Positions 40,661 through 50,561 of a stretch of DNA of 64,000 nucleotides are shown here, one piece after another. Each line of letters starts with the position of its first letter. The first letter of the stretch is position 1. The notes under the pieces are model-generated. The model was not told the DNA's origin, ran no database searches, and worked only from the letters and a program-made list of their open reading frames with translations. The stretch covers positions 1-64,000 of the forward strand of contig CAAGAO010000028.1 of NCBI GenBank assembly GCA_900767835.1. Reading direction: 5' to 3'. Both the position numbers and the translations under genes were made by a program. Origin of the DNA: Clostridia bacterium. GTDB taxonomy: Bacteria > Bacillota > Clostridia > Christensenellales > UBA1242.

Positions 40661-41446
40661 ATGTTCTGTGTAGTTAAATCTAGGTCTATTAAATATGTTT
40701 TAATGGTTCTTCTTGTAACAATACTTTTGGCAATCTCAATTAATGGAGCAGTTTCTGCTGAAGTGTTTTTTGGATATTCAACAAGAAAAGTTCCTATATA
40801 TTGTGTAGACACTCAGCAAAAACAAGTTGCAATATCTTTTGATGCGGCATGGGGTGCGGACAAAACAAAACAAATAGTTGATATTTGCAAAGAGTATAAT
40901 GTTAGGGCTACATTCTTTTTGGTTGGTTTTTGGGTAGATAAATACGGCGATATGGTAAAATATATTGACGAAAATGGTTTTGAGATAGGTACACATTCAA
41001 ATACTCATCCAGATATGGCAAAACTAAACAAAGATGCAATAAGTCAAGAATTAGATAAAAGTATGGAATTGATTACTAACATAACTGGCAAACAGATTGA
41101 ACTTTTTAGAGCCCCTTTTGGTTCGTACAATAACACACTTTTAGATGTTGCAGAAAGTAAAGGTTTAAAAACGATTCAATGGGATGTTGACAGTTTAGAC
41201 TGGAAAGGTCTTAGTGGAGAGGCAATAACAACAAGAATACTAAATGGAGTTAAAAACGGCTCAATAATTCTATGTCATAACAATAGTGACCATATTATTG
41301 ACGCCTTGCCAATGATTCTAGATAGGCTTGCAAAAAAAGGTTATAAAGTTGGTGCGGTTGGTGATTTAATTTATAAAGACAATTATCAAATAGACAGGGC
41401 AGGACTTCAAAAATCAACATTAAAGGAGAAAATTGATGAAAATTGA
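40661..41446 (+). CDS. Polysaccharide deacetylase (NodB domain)
   Basis: 261 residues with an N-terminal signal anchor (VLMVLLVTILLAISINGAVSA). The NodB motifs are present: SFDAAWGAD (motif 1, first aspartate of the active site), HSNTHPDM (motif 2, metal histidines), RAPFGSYN (motif 3), DVDSLDWKG (motif 4) and ILCHN (motif 5). The aspartate-alanine-alanine variant of motif 1 is common in clostridial PdaB-like enzymes. The probable substrate is peptidoglycan or other GlcNAc polymers outside the membrane. GCGAGG precedes the ATG. Its end overlaps the SSB gene. Confidence 0.85.
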   Translation: MFCVVKSRSIKYVLMVLLVTILLAISINGAVSAEVFFGYSTRKVPIYCVDTQQKQVAISFDAAWGADKTKQIVDICKEYNVRATFFLVGFWVDKYGDMVKYIDENGFEIGTHSNTHPDMAKLNKDAISQELDKSMELITNITGKQIELFRAPFGSYNNTLLDVAESKGLKTIQWDVDSLDWKGLSGEAITTRILNGVKNGSIILCHNNSDHIIDALPMILDRLAKKGYKVGAVGDLIYKDNYQIDRAGLQKSTLKEKIDEN

Positions 41447-42086
41447 ACAAATGAACAATAATAGAGTTTTTTTAAGTGGTACTGTTGAAAGTGAACCAAA
41501 ATTCAGTCACGAAACATTCGGTGAGGCATTTTATGATGTTATTCTTTTAGTTCCAAGATTATCCAATCATTTAGATAGGGTACCAGTAACTGTGTCGGAG
41601 AAAATGCTTTCGGGCGGTAATTTTGAAGTTGGTAAATATGTTTGCATAAAAGGTCAGTTTAGAAGTTATAATAAGATAGAAGAAAACAAAAGTAAATTAA
41701 TGCTTACTGTTTTTGTGCGTGAAGTATGTGACTTTGAAGAGGATATGAATCCTAATATAATAGAAATAACAGGCTTTATTTGTAAAGAGCCAACATATAG
41801 AACAACACCATTTAATAGAGAAATATGTGATTGTTTGATTGCTGTAAATAGGGCATACAATAAAAGTGATTATTTGCCTTGCATTGCTTGGGGTAGAAAT
41901 GCAAAATTCGTAAGCGGTTTGGCTGTTGGTACAAAGGTTGGTATTGTAGGAAGAATACAGTCAAGAGAGTACCAAAAACATTTAGAGACTGGTGAAACAA
42001 TTTCTAGAATTGCTTATGAGGTTTCTGTTAACAAAATTCAAACAGATGAGCAAGAAATCATAAAGGGCGAAGGACAATTATCTTAG
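41436..42086 (+). CDS. Tandem OB-fold single-stranded DNA-binding-like protein
   Basis: 216 residues from ATG 41436 (AAGGAG 9 bases upstream; a TTG one codon before is also possible), overlapping the deacetylase gene end. Two OB-fold segments follow each other: residues about 8-100 (NRVFLSGTVESEPKFSHETF, VPVTVSEK) and about 104-200 (NIIEITGFICKEPTYRTTPF, ICDCLIAVNRAYNKSDYLPC, VGIVGRIQSREY). The second half reads like a full SSB core; the first is divergent. No acidic DDDIPF tail is seen, so it is unlikely to be the main replication SSB. Paralogous SSBs of this kind are common in Clostridia. Confidence 0.75.
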   Translation: MKIEQMNNNRVFLSGTVESEPKFSHETFGEAFYDVILLVPRLSNHLDRVPVTVSEKMLSGGNFEVGKYVCIKGQFRSYNKIEENKSKLMLTVFVREVCDFEEDMNPNIIEITGFICKEPTYRTTPFNREICDCLIAVNRAYNKSDYLPCIAWGRNAKFVSGLAVGTKVGIVGRIQSREYQKHLETGETISRIAYEVSVNKIQTDEQEIIKGEGQLS

Positions 42087-42097
42087 GACACACAACG

Positions 42098-42138
42098 AAT
42101 AATTGGTTTTTACTAAATGGTAAAAATCAATTATTTTT
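42098..42138 (+). terminator. Hairpin terminator after the SSB-like gene
   Basis: AATAATTGGTTTTTAC pairs with GTAAAAATCAATTATT (one G-U) and is followed by T. Confidence 0.75.
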
Positions 42139-42278
42139 TAGTTACTATAGGGACGAAATAAACAAAGTATAATACTTCTTGTTATTTTACATTAAATAAT
42201 GTACAAATTTATTTAAAAAATGTTAAATATAACCCAACAATTTTTTATGCTTTTATATTACCGATTGTGTGTATTGAC

Positions 42279-42307
42279 TTGTGTATAAATAAATTTTGTG
42301 GTACAAT
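42279..42307 (+). promoter_or_regulatory. Possible argS promoter
   Basis: TTGTGT then 17 bases then TACAAT (42302-42307); no T-box specifier structure is apparent between it and argS (24 bases). Confidence 0.45.
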
Positions 42308-42330
42308 ACTAGCGTTAAAAAGGATAAAAA

Positions 42331-44019
42331 ATGAATTTTAAAGAGATAATAGGCAGTGGCATAGTTTTGCCAGAAGTAACTTGTGATATAAACTCTTTGG
42401 TTACAGAAACAGCGGATAAAACAAAGGGAGATTATACATTTTGTTGTTTTTCACTTGCAAAAGTTTTAAAAAAGAGTCCAATAGAAATTGCAAATAGCAT
42501 TAAAGAGAATTATAGTCTAGATGGAATTGTAGATAAAATAGAAGTAGTAAATGGTTATGTTAATTTCTTTTTAAATAAAGAATATTGTAGCAAAAATATA
42601 TTAAACGAAATATATAATAATAAATGTTTTGAGCCATTGAAAGAATATTCAAATCAAACTGTTTGTTTAGATTATAGTTCGGTCAATCTTGCAAAATATA
42701 TGCATATAGGGCATTTGTCTACAACGATGATAGGTGAAAGTTTGGCACGCATATATAAGGCACTTGGCTATAATGTCGTTCGAATCAACTATATTGGTGA
42801 CTATGGAACTCCATTTGGCAAAATGTTGTATGCTCACTTGACTTGGGGTAATGATTTGGAATTAGAAGCAAGAGGAGTTGATTATTTACAAGACATATAT
42901 GTTGAATTTTGCAAACGTGCGGAAAAAGATGAATCTTTAGAAGAAAAAGCAAGAGAATATTTTAAGAAAATTTGTGATAAAGATGAAAAAGTTTATCCAA
43001 TTTTTCAAAAGTTTATAGAGATTTCTAAAAAAGAAGCAAATAGAATTTTGAATTTGCTTGGTGTTCAGTTTGATTCTTGGAAAGGTGAAAGTTCGTATAG
43101 TGACTCTCTTGATGAAGTTGTTGATATGTTAAGAACAAAAAACTTGTTGATGGAAAGTCAAGGTGCGTTGGTTGTTGACCTAGAAAAGTATAATTTAGGT
43201 ACTTGTTTAATTCAAAAATCGGACGGCACAAGTTTGTATGCAACGCGTGATATTTCAGCAGCTATTGACAGATATAATACTTATCACTTTAATAAGATGA
43301 TATATGTTACTGCGGTTCAACAAAAATTGCATTTTCAACAATTTTTTAAAATTCTTGAACTTTTAGGATATAATTTTAACAAAGATTTGCAACATGTATA
43401 CTATGGAATGTTTTCACTTCCAAATGGCAAAATTGCATCAAGAAAAGGTAAACAGGCAGTACTTGTTGATTTAATGGATTATTCTTATAATAAAGCATTA
43501 GATATAATAAAAGACCGCAATTATGACGAAATCAAAAAGAAGGAAATTGCAAACAAGATTGCATTCAGCGCTTTAAAATTTTCTGCCCTAAAAAACGAAA
43601 GAATAAAAGATACAGTGTTTGACATAGAAAATGCATTTAGTTTTGAAGGCGATACTTCAGCATATATTCAATATACCTATGCAAGAATATGTAGCATTAT
43701 TAAAAAAGCAAATCTTAATGACGACTTTGAAAGCATTAATTATGATGCAATTAATTCAGATATTGTTTTCAACATTCTAATGATGGTAAATAATTATCAA
43801 AGTATAGTTTTAAAAGCTATGCAAAATAGCGAACCAAGCATAGTTAGTAAATATTTGCTTGATATGTGTAAAATGTTAAATAAATTTTACACAACCGAAA
43901 AAGTAATAACTGCCGATACAGAAACAACGAAAGCGAAAATATATTTATTAAAAAATGTTAAAAAAGTATTAACAAAATTGTTTAATCTTGTATGTATTGA
44001 TACAGTTGAAGAAATGTAA
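42331..44019 (+). CDS. argS: Arginyl-tRNA synthetase
   Basis: 562 residues, class I synthetase charging tRNA-Arg. The N-terminal Add-1 domain is followed by the HIGH motif as YMHIGHLSTT (residues 124-132), INYIGDYGTPFGKM, the catalytic-domain string GTSLYATRDISAA, and IASRKGKQ, which stands in for KMSKS as usual in ArgRS. The C-terminal anticodon domain includes YIQYTYARICSI. AAGGAT precedes the ATG. Length matches the family. A hairpin terminator follows. Confidence 0.97.
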   Translation: MNFKEIIGSGIVLPEVTCDINSLVTETADKTKGDYTFCCFSLAKVLKKSPIEIANSIKENYSLDGIVDKIEVVNGYVNFFLNKEYCSKNILNEIYNNKCFEPLKEYSNQTVCLDYSSVNLAKYMHIGHLSTTMIGESLARIYKALGYNVVRINYIGDYGTPFGKMLYAHLTWGNDLELEARGVDYLQDIYVEFCKRAEKDESLEEKAREYFKKICDKDEKVYPIFQKFIEISKKEANRILNLLGVQFDSWKGESSYSDSLDEVVDMLRTKNLLMESQGALVVDLEKYNLGTCLIQKSDGTSLYATRDISAAIDRYNTYHFNKMIYVTAVQQKLHFQQFFKILELLGYNFNKDLQHVYYGMFSLPNGKIASRKGKQAVLVDLMDYSYNKALDIIKDRNYDEIKKKEIANKIAFSALKFSALKNERIKDTVFDIENAFSFEGDTSAYIQYTYARICSIIKKANLNDDFESINYDAINSDIVFNILMMVNNYQSIVLKAMQNSEPSIVSKYLLDMCKMLNKFYTTEKVITADTETTKAKIYLLKNVKKVLTKLFNLVCIDTVEEM

Positions 44020-44059
44020 AAACATACATTAATAAATTAACATAAAACGAAATTAATAC

Positions 44060-44100
44060 AAAAAATATGCAAATATAATAAAAATTTTGCATATTTTTTT
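44060..44100 (+). terminator. Terminator after argS
   Basis: AAAAATATGCAAA and TTTTGCATATTTTT arms with a loop of about ten bases and a T run. Confidence 0.75.
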
Positions 44101-44183
44101 ATATTTAAGAGTAATACAATCGGGAAGTTGTGTTTTTTGAATTAAAGTAAATCAATTAAGTTTGAGGCTAATTTATTTGCAAA

Positions 44184-45059
44184 TTATTTAATAATTTCAA
44201 TAAATTTAGTCAAGGCTTTGTTGGTTATGTTTTTATTGGTCAAGCATACAATTTCGCGAGCATTAATTGAAAAATTAGGGTAAATAACTTCAACTTCTTT
44301 TTTGTTTATATAATCTTTGTAATACTCTTTATTTACAAAGGCAACACCAAAACCTTTTTTTACAAATTCATAAAGTAGGATATAATTATCCAATTCATAT
44401 TTGGGTTTTAAAATAATACCATTATCTTTAAAATAATTACTAATAGTAATTCGTGAATTATTATTTATACTAGGCAAAATTAAATCATTAACAGGGAAGT
44501 TTTCAATGTCAATGTTTTCATTATTATATTTATTTTTATATTCTTCATTGCCAATTAATTGGTATTTTACATCATATTGTTTAATAACGTTAAAATCATT
44601 AATATTATCAATTTTGTCAATAAATATCATATCTAGTTCATTATTTTTTAAATTTTCAGCAAGTTTTTCATTTGTTAGTCTTGTCATAGATATTTGAATG
44701 TTTGGATATTTTTTAGCAAAATTACTTAAATACTCTAGTAATATTTGATTGACATTTGAACTGCTTGCACCAATTCTTAAAATACCATCATTAAGTTTAT
44801 TGTAGTTGTCTGCGAGTATTTCTGCTTCGGAAAACTTATCAATTGCATCTTTTACTTTGTTATATAAAACTTTTCCAAAAGGGGTTAGTTCCACACCTTT
44901 GCTTTTTCGTATAAATAATGTTTGATTTAATTCTTTTTCCAACTCTTTAATAGAAAATGAAACTGCAGGCTGTGATATATATAAAATTTCGCTTGCTTTG
45001 GATATATTTTTTTCTTTTGCAACGACACAAAAGCATTTATATAAGTTTAAGTTTGTCAT
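44184..45059 (-). CDS. LysR-family transcriptional regulator
   Basis: 291 residues. The N-terminal winged helix-turn-helix has the family string NISKASEILYISQPAVSFSI followed by ELEKELNQTLFIRKSKGVELTPFG; the rest is the two-lobed effector-binding domain (GILRIGASSSNVNQILLEYL). The effector is unknown. It is divergent from the thyX-like gene with 85 bases between them, so it may control that gene; classical LysR logic puts the operator (T-N11-A) in the shared region. AGGAGAT on the minus strand precedes the ATG. Confidence 0.88.
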   Translation of the reverse strand: MTNLNLYKCFCVVAKEKNISKASEILYISQPAVSFSIKELEKELNQTLFIRKSKGVELTPFGKVLYNKVKDAIDKFSEAEILADNYNKLNDGILRIGASSSNVNQILLEYLSNFAKKYPNIQISMTRLTNEKLAENLKNNELDMIFIDKIDNINDFNVIKQYDVKYQLIGNEEYKNKYNNENIDIENFPVNDLILPSINNNSRITISNYFKDNGIILKPKYELDNYILLYEFVKKGFGVAFVNKEYYKDYINKKEVEVIYPNFSINAREIVCLTNKNITNKALTKFIEIIK

Positions 45060-45144
45060 AAATAATTTTTATATCTCCTATAAAATATTTGTTATTTTAA
45101 TTATATCAAACTTGTAGTAATATTGCAAGCGAGGAGATAAAAAA

Positions 45145-46290
45145 ATGGAATTTCACATATATGCAACAACATCATTAAACAGAAACAATGTACAAGAAAC
45201 TTTTAATAAAATGGGTGGAGAACTTGCAGGCATATGTTATATGTCTGGAACACTTGGCGATGTTATCAAGCAACCAAGTGAAAAAATATTAAAAAGGGCG
45301 GAAATGGTAAAAGAAAATCGTCATCATAGTGTTTTTGACCATGAGTATATAACACTATATTTACAAGATGTGCCAAAAATGTTTGCAATGCTTTTAAATA
45401 ATGAAAAGATGTACGCAACAAGCGAAAAGAGTGCGAGATACACTCAAATGAATGTAAAAGGTATAGAATTAGATTTATATACAAAATGGAAGGAGATTTT
45501 TATAAGATTAATCAAAAGTAAATATGGTAATGAGCCATATTTTGATGATAAACGAATTGAAAAACTAGCACAAGAAAATGCAAGATATTTCTTGTCGGTT
45601 TACACAGACACATCACTTGCTTACACAACATCATATAGACAATTAAATTATCTATATACTTGGCTTAAAAATATTGAAAATCACCCTAGTAACTTAATTA
45701 AAAAATTAAAGCCAACCGCTGATAAATTTTGTTTATTTTTAGAAATTAATCACTTAGTTGACCCTAAAATTGCTAATTTAGCTGATGAAAAAGGATTTAG
45801 TCTAATAGCACAAAAAGACCGCAAAGAATATTTTGGAGATGTATATTCAACAAAATATTACGGCTCATTCGCTGAACTTGCACAAGCACAAAGGCACAGA
45901 ACTTTAAGTTATGAAATAAAAGAATTAAATTTTGCAACTTTTTATGTTCCAAAAATAATAAGAGATAACGAAACACTAAAAACAATGTGGGTTGAGGATA
46001 TGCTTAAAGTTAAAGACATAACTCCACAAGGGCAAATTGTACAAATTTTTGAAAGAGGAACGCCTGAAAACTTTATATTAAAATTAAAGGAAAGACTTTG
46101 CACTTGTGCACAATTAGAAATTAACGACCAAACCAAAGCAACACTAGAAAAATATATTAAAAACACTGATGATGCGGAAGTAAAAGCAATGCTTGAAAAA
46201 TATAACAAAGGTGCAAGATGTACCAGCGGTTTTAAATGCAATACGCCTTGTGGTTTTGCTGATGGAATAAACCTAGATAGAGAAATTTGA
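45145..46290 (+). CDS. thyX: ThyX-like FAD-dependent thymidylate synthase, double-length
   Basis: 381 residues; usual ThyX is 220-250. The C-terminal half has the ThyX motif AQRHRTLSYE (RHRxxS; final arginine replaced by other residues). The N-terminal half has RHHSVFDHEYITLYLQDVPK and SEKSARYTQM, corresponding to the H-x-S-x-x-E-H and SqRY elements. So the signatures are spread over two ThyX-like halves, as seen in some gut clostridial proteins of this length. The expected reaction is dUMP methylation by methylene-THF and FADH2. The C terminus has CTSGFKCNTPCGF, cysteines not standard in ThyX. AGGAGA precedes the ATG. Confidence 0.7.
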   Translation: MEFHIYATTSLNRNNVQETFNKMGGELAGICYMSGTLGDVIKQPSEKILKRAEMVKENRHHSVFDHEYITLYLQDVPKMFAMLLNNEKMYATSEKSARYTQMNVKGIELDLYTKWKEIFIRLIKSKYGNEPYFDDKRIEKLAQENARYFLSVYTDTSLAYTTSYRQLNYLYTWLKNIENHPSNLIKKLKPTADKFCLFLEINHLVDPKIANLADEKGFSLIAQKDRKEYFGDVYSTKYYGSFAELAQAQRHRTLSYEIKELNFATFYVPKIIRDNETLKTMWVEDMLKVKDITPQGQIVQIFERGTPENFILKLKERLCTCAQLEINDQTKATLEKYIKNTDDAEVKAMLEKYNKGARCTSGFKCNTPCGFADGINLDREI

Positions 46291-46462
46291 AAATAATTAT
46301 TTATTTTTATTTAGTGATATAGGAATAACACAATCAATGTGGACTGTTTATTTATTAACAAACACTTTTGAATAAATACAAAGATTATGCTCGCAAATTG
46401 ATATTTAAAAAATAATAAAATTATAACAAAAATATAAAAAAATGTAAAAAAAGGATAAAAAT

Positions 46463-46984
46463 ATGAAAATTTTAAATCAATGTGAAAATAAAAACTTTAA
46501 AAAATGTGATAAAAATACATATGAAAATTTTAACACTTCTGAAAAAATATCTCTTAATAATGACAATATAAACTATTGTATGGGTGATCATTGTCAAATA
46601 GCAACATATCCATCAGGACTTTTGCTTGTTAAAAAATCGGCAAACGAAATATCATTAAAATTTGTAAACAATAATGGCGAAGTCCTTTTTGATATAAAGA
46701 GAGATGAGCTTGTAGAAATGCAAAATAATATTTACGATATTAACGCTCTTGTTTGTAGTTCTGGTGTGCTTGTTTCATATAAATATTATTATGGTGAAGA
46801 ATATGTCTATTACACATACAATAATGCAGAAATTCACGCATATACTTTTGACAAAATAAAAGATAAAATAGACAAATTTGAGAAAAACTTAGGATTATAC
46901 TACAACGAAAACAAAGTTGCTCCTAAAACAAAATCTGCACTTGCAAATTATATTGAAATTGTTGAAGATAATTGCAAAGAATAA
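46463..46984 (+). CDS. Hypothetical cysteine-containing protein
   Basis: 173 residues, AAGGAT before the ATG. The first 35 residues carry three cysteines (NQCENKNFKKCD, YCMGDHCQ) and are polar; the middle is beta-rich (LLLVKKSANEISLKFVNNNG); and the end is helical and acidic. Some resemblance of layout to small zinc-binding or antitoxin-like proteins exists but I recognise no family. No signal peptide or membrane segment. A hairpin terminator closes the gene. Confidence 0.6.
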   Translation: MKILNQCENKNFKKCDKNTYENFNTSEKISLNNDNINYCMGDHCQIATYPSGLLLVKKSANEISLKFVNNNGEVLFDIKRDELVEMQNNIYDINALVCSSGVLVSYKYYYGEEYVYYTYNNAEIHAYTFDKIKDKIDKFEKNLGLYYNENKVAPKTKSALANYIEIVEDNCKE

Positions 46985-47070
46985 AAATTTACATTAAAAA
47001 TATTAAGTTAAAAACATTAAATAATTAATTAGTTTATTAATTAACAAAATCACTATTAAAATAAAAATGC

Positions 47071-47100
47071 AAAAAAATTTGCCAATCGGCAAATTTTTTA
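47071..47100 (+). terminator. Hairpin terminator
   Basis: AAAAAAATTTGCC and GGCAAATTTTTT arms, four-base loop. Confidence 0.8.
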
Positions 47101-47152
47101 TTACAATATACCAAAGAGTTTTGTTTAAAAATTTAGAAGACTAGGAGTAATT

Positions 47153-48964
47153 ATGTCAGATAGACAAAAACATATTCGTAACTTTTGTATTGTTGCACAT
47201 ATAGACCATGGCAAAAGCACGCTAGCAGATAGGCTTATAGAAAAAACAGGAACGGTTAGTAAGAGGGATATGGAAGACCAACTGCTTGATAGTATGGATA
47301 TTGAACGTGAACGTGGTATAACAATTAAATTAACACCTACAAGAATGTTTTATACTAAAGATGGTACAGAATACACGTTAAACTTAATTGACACACCAGG
47401 GCATGTAGACTTTACTTATGAAGTATCTCGTTCTCTTGCCGCTTGTGAAGGTGCAATTTTAATTGTCGATGCATCGCAAGGTGTGGAAGCACAGACTTTG
47501 GCAAATGCATATCTAGCAATAGATAATAATTTGGAAATCTTACCAGTTATAAATAAAATAGATTTGCCTAGTGCCGATATTCCAAAAGCAAAACAAGAAA
47601 TTGAAGATGTGATAGGTGTTCCTGCCGACGATGCGCCTTGCATATCGGCAAAAGATGGTATAAATATTGAACAAGTCCTTGACCAAATAATAGATTTGGT
47701 TCCTTGTCCAAAAGGAGATGAAAATGCACCACTAAAAGCATTAATCTTTGATAGTTATTATGACAATTTTAAAGGTGCGGTGTGTTTTGTGCGGGTTTTT
47801 GATGGCTCGTGTAAAATAGGTGATAAAATTTTGATGATGCAAACAGGAAAAACTTACGAAGTTACCGAAGTTGGTGTGTTTACACCAAATATGAAACCTT
47901 GTAGTATTCTTCAATCAGGCGATGTTGGTTATATATGTGCAAGCATAAAAAATTTGTTGGACACTAAAGTTGGTGACACAATAACCTTTGCTGATAATCC
48001 CGCACAAAAACAACTCCCAGGATATAAGGAAGTTCAACCTGTTGTGTTCAGTGGTATATTTTTGGTTGATGGCAGTAAATATGGAGATTTAAAAGATGCA
48101 CTTGAAAAATTAAAATTAAATGACGCATCATTAACATTTACTCCAGAGGTTAGTAAGGCTCTTGGTTTTGGTTTTAGATGTGGCTTTTTAGGGCTTTTGC
48201 ATATGGATATTATAACAGAAAGGCTAGAACGCGAATTTAATTTGGATATAATTACAACTGCTCCTAGTGTTTCGTATAATGTATATAAAACAAATGGAGA
48301 TATGCTAGTTGTATCTAATCCTTCAATTTTGCCACCAGTTGGGGAGATTGCAAGAATAGAAGAACCGATGGTAAAATTGTATGTATTCACTCCGCCCGAA
48401 TACGTTGGACCAATAATGGAGTTGTGTCAAGACAAACGCGGAGAGTATAAAGATTTGCAATATCTAGACAAGTCGCGCGTTCGCTTGGAATATAAAATTC
48501 CGCTTGGAGAAATTATATACGACTTTTTTGATAGTTTAAAATCTCGCACTAAAGGTTATGCAAGTTTAGATTACGAAATAGATGGTTTTGAGCCAAGCGA
48601 TTTGGTAAAACTTGACATATTGTTGAATGGCGAACCTTGTGATGCTTTAAGTTTAATAACTCATAGGGAAAAAGCATATGAAAGAGGACGCGGAATTGCC
48701 GAAAAATTAAAAAAGGTTATTCCAAGACAATTATTTGAAGTGCCTATACAAGCCTGCATAGGTGGAAAAATCATTGCAAGAGAAACAATATCCGCATTAA
48801 GAAAAGATGTGCTTGCAAAATGTTATGGCGGTGACATATCTCGTAAACGAAAACTGCTTGAAAAACAAAAAGAAGGTAAAAAGCGTATGCGTAAAATTGG
48901 CTCTATAGAACTTCCTAGCGAAGCATTTATGAGCATATTAAAAACAAATGATGATGAAGAGTAA
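47153..48964 (+). CDS. lepA: Elongation factor 4 (back-translocase)
   Basis: 603 residues. LepA/EF4 is a translational GTPase. G1 is AHIDHGKSTLADR near residue 15, G2/G3 regions have RERGITIK and DTPGHVDF, G4 NKIDLPSAD; the specific C-terminal domain ends KRMRKIGSIELPSEAFM, the LepA CTD marker. Domain II follows with DSYYDNFKGAVCFVRVFDG. AGGAG precedes the ATG. It stands alone between two terminators, so it is probably monocistronic. Confidence 0.97.
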   Translation: MSDRQKHIRNFCIVAHIDHGKSTLADRLIEKTGTVSKRDMEDQLLDSMDIERERGITIKLTPTRMFYTKDGTEYTLNLIDTPGHVDFTYEVSRSLAACEGAILIVDASQGVEAQTLANAYLAIDNNLEILPVINKIDLPSADIPKAKQEIEDVIGVPADDAPCISAKDGINIEQVLDQIIDLVPCPKGDENAPLKALIFDSYYDNFKGAVCFVRVFDGSCKIGDKILMMQTGKTYEVTEVGVFTPNMKPCSILQSGDVGYICASIKNLLDTKVGDTITFADNPAQKQLPGYKEVQPVVFSGIFLVDGSKYGDLKDALEKLKLNDASLTFTPEVSKALGFGFRCGFLGLLHMDIITERLEREFNLDIITTAPSVSYNVYKTNGDMLVVSNPSILPPVGEIARIEEPMVKLYVFTPPEYVGPIMELCQDKRGEYKDLQYLDKSRVRLEYKIPLGEIIYDFFDSLKSRTKGYASLDYEIDGFEPSDLVKLDILLNGEPCDALSLITHREKAYERGRGIAEKLKKVIPRQLFEVPIQACIGGKIIARETISALRKDVLAKCYGGDISRKRKLLEKQKEGKKRMRKIGSIELPSEAFMSILKTNDDEE

Positions 48965-48975
48965 TTTAATAATGC

Positions 48976-49012
48976 ATTATGCTAGCCAAGTTGTGGCTAG
49001 CATAATTGTTTT
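48976..49012 (+). terminator. Terminator after lepA
   Basis: ATTATGCTAGCCA and TGGCTAGCATAAT arms, 13 bp perfect, then TTGTTTT. Confidence 0.85.
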
Positions 49013-49131
49013 AGGTGTACAAGAACAACACAAGTAAAATAAAATGTTAATTAGTAAGATTTTGTTTATATGTCTATGTTTTGATTGTGCCAAAATAGTA
49101 AGCATTAAACAAATATAAAAGGAAATTTTAA

Positions 49132-50289
49132 ATGGATAAAAAAATATCTATCTATGTGCATATTCCATTCTGTATGAGTAAATGTTCATATTGTTCTTTT
49201 GTGTCGAAATGTGCAAATGAAAAAGAAATAGATGAATATTTTAAATATTTAAACATTCAAATTGTGGCTGAGAGTGGTTTGTTTAAAAATAAAAGTGTAT
49301 CAACCATATATTTTGGTGGAGGCACTCCAAGTTTTGTTGATGAAAAATATATAATTCAAACAATTAATACAATATATGAATATTTCTCGGTTGAAAATGA
49401 TGCGGAAATAACAATAGAGTGTAACCCAAGTTCAACAACTGAAAACAAATTAAAAGCGTATAAAATGGCAGGAATCAATAGAATTAGTTTTGGTATACAA
49501 AGTCTTAATGATGAATGTTTGAAAATAATAGGTAGAAGACATAATAAACAGACGGCTATTGATACTATAAAATTGGCACAAAAAGTTGGTTTTGTAAATA
49601 TATCGGCTGACCTTTTAATAGGCATACCAAATCAAACTCAAAATATGCTTTTAGAAGATATAAAATCTTTATGCAGATTAGGGGTAAAACATATTTCGGC
49701 TTATATGTTAATGCTTGAAGAAAGTACAAAACTATATGAGCAAGTAGTCATAAATCATACATTAAGTGTTTCAAATGATGATGAGTGTGTAAATATGTAT
49801 AATTGTGCATATACTCTACTAAAACAATTGAATTATAATCGTTACGAAATTAGTAATTTTGCCATTAAAGGTTATGAATGTAGACATAATATTAACTACT
49901 GGAGTATGGGAGAATATGCAGGTTTTGGCGTTTCAGCACATAGTTTTATAAATGGTTATAGGGTTGAAGGTTTTAATAGGTTTGAAGAATTTTATGAATT
50001 TGTTAGAGAAAAATATATTTTAAGAATGCAACCGTCTGTTATGCCTAATAAAGAAAAGTTGTCTTCTTTGCAAAAAATTGAGGAGTGTATTATGCTTGGT
50101 CTTAGAATGTCAAAAGGTGTTTGTTTGACTGAACTAAAAAACTTTGGTTATGATTTATTACTTGAAAAGTCAAATACTATTGAAATATTTAAAGAACATG
50201 GTTTGATAGATATAAAAGACGACCATATTTTTATCACACCAGAAAACTTTGGCGCTTCAAATCAAATAATATTAGAGTTATTGCCATAA
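49132..50289 (+). CDS. hemW: Radical SAM protein HemW (heme chaperone)
   Basis: 385 residues, AAGGAAA before the ATG. The radical-SAM cluster motif is HIPFCMSKCSYCSF with cysteines at residues 14, 18 and 21 (CxxxCxxC), and TIYFGGGTPS follows as the usual GGGTP box. RISFGIQSL and INYWSMGEYAGFGVSAHSF are HemW/HemN features. HemW has the short N terminus that lacks the extra cysteine seen in HemN, so it is taken as the heme chaperone, not coproporphyrinogen oxidase. No other heme gene is nearby. In Bacillota it usually follows lepA, as here. Confidence 0.93.
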   Translation: MDKKISIYVHIPFCMSKCSYCSFVSKCANEKEIDEYFKYLNIQIVAESGLFKNKSVSTIYFGGGTPSFVDEKYIIQTINTIYEYFSVENDAEITIECNPSSTTENKLKAYKMAGINRISFGIQSLNDECLKIIGRRHNKQTAIDTIKLAQKVGFVNISADLLIGIPNQTQNMLLEDIKSLCRLGVKHISAYMLMLEESTKLYEQVVINHTLSVSNDDECVNMYNCAYTLLKQLNYNRYEISNFAIKGYECRHNINYWSMGEYAGFGVSAHSFINGYRVEGFNRFEEFYEFVREKYILRMQPSVMPNKEKLSSLQKIEECIMLGLRMSKGVCLTELKNFGYDLLLEKSNTIEIFKEHGLIDIKDDHIFITPENFGASNQIILELLP

Positions 50290-50464
50290 AATTTGTTTAT
50301 TTTTTATATGGCTGATATATTTGATAAATTTGATTAAATAAAGATAAATTTGATTAAATAAATTAGATATAGATATATATAAGAATTTAATTTTACATTT
50401 TAATTAACTTTTGTAAAAAATATATAAAAAAGTCTTGCAATTTATATGATTATATGATATTATG

Positions 50465-50484
50465 GTTAAGTAAAAATACTTAAC
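50465..50484 (+). promoter_or_regulatory. Leader hairpin upstream of ylxM-ffh
   Basis: GTTAAGTA-AAAA-TACTTAAC, 8 bp perfect, in the 270-base region ahead of ylxM, close after a TATGATATTAT -10-like string. There is no T run, so it is not a terminator; it may stabilise the transcript. Confidence 0.4.
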
Positions 50485-50561
50485 GGAGCAAATTATATTT
50501 TTAAAAAGATTTTTGTTAAAGTAGATTTACAAGTAGTTTAGTTGGTATTTTGGGTGTTTAT

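Noticed and set aside
42139..42330. Possible T-box leader before argS
   Set aside because: No T-box consensus (TGGNACCGCG) and no terminator/antiterminator pair ahead of the ATG.
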